Shown: positions 7,101-9,019 of the stretch, one piece after another
Position numbering within the stretch: the stretch's first letter is position 1
How the letters are laid out: every line of letters begins with the position of its first letter
Source: Prevotellaceae bacterium
GTDB taxonomy: Bacteria; Bacteroidota; Bacteroidia; Bacteroidales; UBA932
Assembly (NCBI GenBank): GCA_031279735.1
Contig: JAITHX010000180.1
Location: 1 to 9,019 of the forward strand
Direction of reading: 5' to 3'
DNA: 9,019 bases
Program-made: the position numbers and the translations under genes
Notes under the pieces: generated by a model
Database searches by the model: none
What the model was told of the DNA's origin: nothing
What the model saw: the letters and a program-made list of their open reading frames with translations, nothing else

Positions 7101-8132
7101 TCACCTTACAATTGAAACCTTCATGCCTTCGCTCACTTTCGCGAAACCTTCCACTATCACCTTGTCGCCCGCCGAAAGTCCATCGACTATCGCTATGCCG
7201 CCGTCCCTCAAGCCGCCGGTTTTCACGAATCGGCGTCGCGCCGCGTCGCCTTCGGCAAGCCAGACGAATCGACTGCCATCGTGCGCGATTCGTATCGAGA
7301 GGTTCGGGACGACTATTTCGTCCGTCGCCCCGTCGTCGGAGAGAAACACCTTGCAAACCATGCCGGGCATCAGCCGCTCGTCCGGATTGGCTACGGCGAT
7401 TCTCACCTCGTAGGCGTGCGACACGAGATTTGCCTCCACGCCCTTCATATCGACCAGCCCCGCAAAGACAGCATTGTCGAGAGCCGGCGTTTCGATTCGC
7501 GCCGTCTGTCCGCGCGCGATTCTGCCTATTTCGCTTTCAGGCACAGGAATCTTCACGTTTACCCTATCGACCGAAACCAGCTTGAACGCAGTCGCGCCCG
7601 GAACGGCGCCGCCCCCCGCCTCGACGAATCGACTTGCCAGCACTCCGTCGCGAGGCGAGTGCAAACAACAGTCGTCCAGATTCTTTTTAGCTATTGCCGT
7701 CATGGATTCCGCCTGTCGCAAACCCGTTTCCACTTCCACGAACTTGATGTCGGACAGACTGCCGTTCCTGTGAACTTTTTCGAGACGCTCGTAAGCGTCC
7801 CGCGCCTGTTGCAGCTTGGCGAACATCGCCCTGTAGGAGTTTGCGGCAGTGGCAGTGTCGAGCGCGGCGAGCAGCTGACCCTTTCGCACACGCTCGCCCT
7901 CGCGAGCATGAATCCGCTCAACCGTTCCCGCCACCGAAAACGAAAGCGACACGGCAACCGATTCCTCAACCGTGCCGATATAGTTTCGAGTGTTTGCCGT
8001 TCGGGATACCGCAACTTCCATTACCTTGACCGGGATGATCTTCGCCTTTCTTTCCGTTCCCTTTTCGCCGGAACAGGCGGCAACGGTTATGATAGCCGCC
8101 GTTGCCAGACTTATTGTCAAATGTCTATTCAT
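7101..8132 (-). CDS. RND membrane fusion lipoprotein (HlyD/AcrA-like)
   Basis: A 343-residue periplasmic adaptor that links the RND pump to the TolC-family channel. Residues 1-20 form a lipoprotein signal with lipobox VAAC, so Cys20 should carry the lipid anchor. The first half of the lipoyl domain is near 61-92 (LSFSVAGTVERIHAREGERVRKGQLLAALD). A short coiled-coil hairpin follows (about 95-150), and the second lipoyl half resumes at LHSPRDGVLASRFVEAGG (157-174). The beta-barrel domain spans about 185-265, including VNVKIPVPESEI, and the membrane-proximal domain about 270-343, ending DGLSAGDKVIVEGFAKVSEGMKVSI. The hairpin is short compared with AcrA. The protein is first in the operon, 11 bp before the pump gene, with AAGGGACA just upstream of the ATG as a weak ribosome-binding site. 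Confidence 0.94.
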   Translation of the reverse strand: MNRHLTISLATAAIITVAACSGEKGTERKAKIIPVKVMEVAVSRTANTRNYIGTVEESVAVSLSFSVAGTVERIHAREGERVRKGQLLAALDTATAANSYRAMFAKLQQARDAYERLEKVHRNGSLSDIKFVEVETGLRQAESMTAIAKKNLDDCCLHSPRDGVLASRFVEAGGGAVPGATAFKLVSVDRVNVKIPVPESEIGRIARGQTARIETPALDNAVFAGLVDMKGVEANLVSHAYEVRIAVANPDERLMPGMVCKVFLSDDGATDEIVVPNLSIRIAHDGSRFVWLAEGDAARRRFVKTGGLRDGGIAIVDGLSAGDKVIVEGFAKVSEGMKVSIVR

Positions 8133-8153
8133 TGTCCCTTAAATTTGAGACTG

Positions 8154-8161
8154 CAAAAATA
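8154..8161 (-). promoter_or_regulatory. Probable promoter -7 element of the efflux operon
   Basis: On the minus strand the sequence TATTTTTG fits TAnnTTTG, the Bacteroidota -7 box, and ends 22 bp before the ATG at 8132. This is the same spacing as at the abiE promoter. About 20 bp upstream only a TTAG is present rather than TTTG, so the -33 element is weak. No operator for a TetR- or MarR-type regulator is apparent, and no regulator gene is adjacent within the window. Confidence 0.55.
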
Positions 8162-8184
8162 CTGCTATAATTATAAATTGCCTA

Positions 8185-8201
8185 ATTCATAATTCATAAT
8201 T
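8185..8201. repeat. ATTCATA heptamer repeat upstream of efflux operon
   Basis: ATTCATA occurs twice at 8185-8198, followed by ATT. It is the same heptamer that ends the TolC gene at 2616-2636, so the three-gene operon is bracketed by it in the same orientation. It lies just upstream of the expected -33 region. Confidence 0.75.
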
Positions 8202-8202
8202 G

Positions 8203-8507
8203 CTTAGCATTATTTAACAATGCGTTTTGCAATAACGCCTTCGCGCGAAATTCCGCCGAACGGCGACATATAGTCCGCATATCGTTGAATCTACTGACAA
8301 ACAGCGATTAGCCGGCGATTAGACGTCCGGCTGATTTTCGACGATTCATCCGATAATTCCGCCCTGCGGACGCCAATCGCCGGTCACTGCCAGCTAACCG
8401 CCTTATATTCGCTTAAGTAGTTGCGAAGTTTTATTCTTCATGCATAATTTTCCCTTGCGCGGAAGAGCCGACCGCACCTGATATTTTGCCGGACTAACGG
8501 AAAACTG
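8203..8507. other. Gene-free stretch upstream of efflux operon
   Basis: I see no believable gene here on either strand. The only structures are a weak hairpin near 8310-8333 (AGCCGG ... CCGGCT) and a direct repeat GCGATTAG on its left side. It could be degenerate sequence or a long upstream regulatory region. No RNA gene, tRNA or known riboswitch could be recognised by eye. Confidence 0.4.
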
Positions 8508-8577
8508 CGCCAATTTTTTGTCCGAACTTTACGGACGCCTGCTCAGGCGTCCGTAAAGTTCGGATAAAAAATTGGCG
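8508..8577. terminator. 70-bp near-perfect palindrome, bidirectional terminator-like
   Basis: Arms of 34 bp (8508-8541 and 8544-8577) flank a 2-base centre (CT). The only mismatch, G8520 against T8565, would be a G-U pair in plus-strand RNA, so that transcript would fold without a break. The core GCCTG-CT-CAGGC and GTCCG-type arms are GC-rich, and TTTTTT and AAAAAA tracts near the outer ends could act as terminator tails in either direction. No gene ends next to it within the window, so a terminator function is inferred from shape only. A small palindromic mobile repeat is an alternative. Confidence 0.55.
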
Positions 8578-8644
8578 AAATCTTATCCGCAATTTAATTA
8601 TTTCGTTATTAATCATAAAATTGTCTATTATTAATTGCAAAGTC

Positions 8645-8738
8645 CGCCGGATGCCTCCGGCGAACGGTCTCCGGCGAACGGAAACGGCGCCCGTTTCCGA
8701 AAGAGCCGTCTCCGACATCCTCTCAAAACGGCTTTCGC
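8645..8738. repeat. GC-rich patch with hairpins and a 13-bp direct repeat
   Basis: Three structures lie close together. CGCCGGA-TGCC-TCCGGCG forms a 7-bp hairpin at 8645-8662. CTCCGGCGAACGG is repeated at 8655-8667 and 8669-8681. CGGAAACGG-CGC-CCGTTTCCG forms a perfect 9-bp hairpin at 8679-8699. A longer imperfect pairing links 8699-8710 with 8729-8738. The reading frames crossing the patch have no recognisable product. Confidence 0.65.
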
Positions 8739-8894
8739 GCGGGGCGCTGTCCTTTTTCGCGCCGCAGAAACGCGGAGAGAGGTTAATCAACGTTAAATTA
8801 ATTTTCTTCCCACATTCCGACAAAACACGAAAAACGTGAAATAATGTTAAATTTATTTTCGCTTTGATTTTTTTCAGTAAAACGGATGTCGAAT

Positions 8895-8935
8895 AAATAA
8901 CTTAGGGATGTGTTAGAAATAACTTATAAGGGATG
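8895..8935. repeat. Paired AAATAACTTA / GGGATG direct repeat
   Basis: AAATAACTTA followed by GGGATG occurs at 8895-8910. AAATAACTTA, then TAA and GGGATG, occurs at 8917-8935. GAAATAACTT (8916-8925) is also the first ten bases of the window, next to the partial palindromic repeat there. The sequence between 8740 and 8890 shows no gene. Confidence 0.5.
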
Positions 8936-8953
8936 CAGTTCGGGTTTTTAGCA

Positions 8954-9000
8954 CACAGATGACACAGATTTCAATTACGAATTACGAATTACGAATTACG
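8954..9000. repeat. CACAGAT pair and AATTACG heptamer array
   Basis: CACAGAT is repeated at 8954-8960 and 8963-8969. It is followed by four contiguous AATTACG units at 8973-9000. Such short intergenic repeats are familiar in Bacteroidales genomes and suggest no gene here. Confidence 0.8.
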
Positions 9001-9019
9001 TCCCGACTGCGGACATACA

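Noticed and set aside
7090..7356. N-terminal extension of the RND pump
   Set aside because: It lies within the fusion-protein gene in another frame. The pump's first membrane helix begins just after the ATG at 7089.
5704..7413. Long plus-strand open frame of 569 codons
   Set aside because: It is antisense to the RND and fusion-protein genes and crosses their junction. Its composition is a low-quality mirror of the real codons, rich in His and Arg.
8494..8823. Minus-strand open frame of 109 codons upstream of the efflux operon
   Set aside because: It runs through the 70-bp palindrome and the hairpin patch, and has no recognisable motif.
1..9019. tRNA, rRNA, integrase or retron-like genes
   Set aside because: None of the characteristic sequences or motifs could be found by reading either strand.

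Overview
The window looks like chromosomal DNA from a member of the Bacteroidota, most likely Bacteroidales. Both plausible promoters carry the TAnnTTTG -7 element of that phylum, Shine-Dalgarno sites are weak or absent, and the intergenic DNA holds short heptamer repeats (ATTCATA, AATTACG) and CACAGAT repeats of a kind familiar from Bacteroidales. The species cannot be named from the sequence. All credible genes lie on the minus strand, so gene order runs from high to low coordinates.

Layout, right to left. Positions 8133-9019 are gene-free. They hold heptamer repeats, a GC-rich patch of hairpins, and a 70-bp near-perfect palindrome at 8508-8577. Next comes a three-gene tripartite efflux operon: a lipoprotein membrane fusion protein (8132-7101), an RND inner-membrane pump (7089-4003) and a TolC-family outer-membrane channel (3979-2618). 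The genes are 11 and 23 bp apart. A 92-bp gap with its own promoter and an inverted-repeat operator then leads to an AbiE-type pair: an intact AbiEi-like antitoxin (2525-1806) and the N-terminal 121 residues of an AbiEii-like nucleotidyltransferase toxin (1776-1411). The toxin reading frame ends inside the terminal repeat of a 340-bp palindromic element (1079-1418).

Positions 1-1078 contain no believable gene and are dominated by repeats: seven 11-bp units (936-1012), a 41-bp tandem array of hairpins kept almost exactly in phase over 12 to 14 units (278 to about 830), and a partial second copy of the palindromic element's arm (about 30-135).

How the parts work together: the efflux genes should form a complete envelope-spanning, proton-driven export machine of unknown substrate; no regulator lies next to it. 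The AbiE remnant appears to be an antitoxin without a working toxin. It still carries what looks like its autoregulatory operator, CGGCA-N15-TGCCG, and this pattern occurs both in front of the antitoxin and at the antitoxin-toxin junction. The left kilobase is best read as a nest of hairpin-rich repeats that has invaded and broken the toxin gene. The most notable signals are the doubled operator, the phased hairpin array and the palindromic element that ends the toxin.
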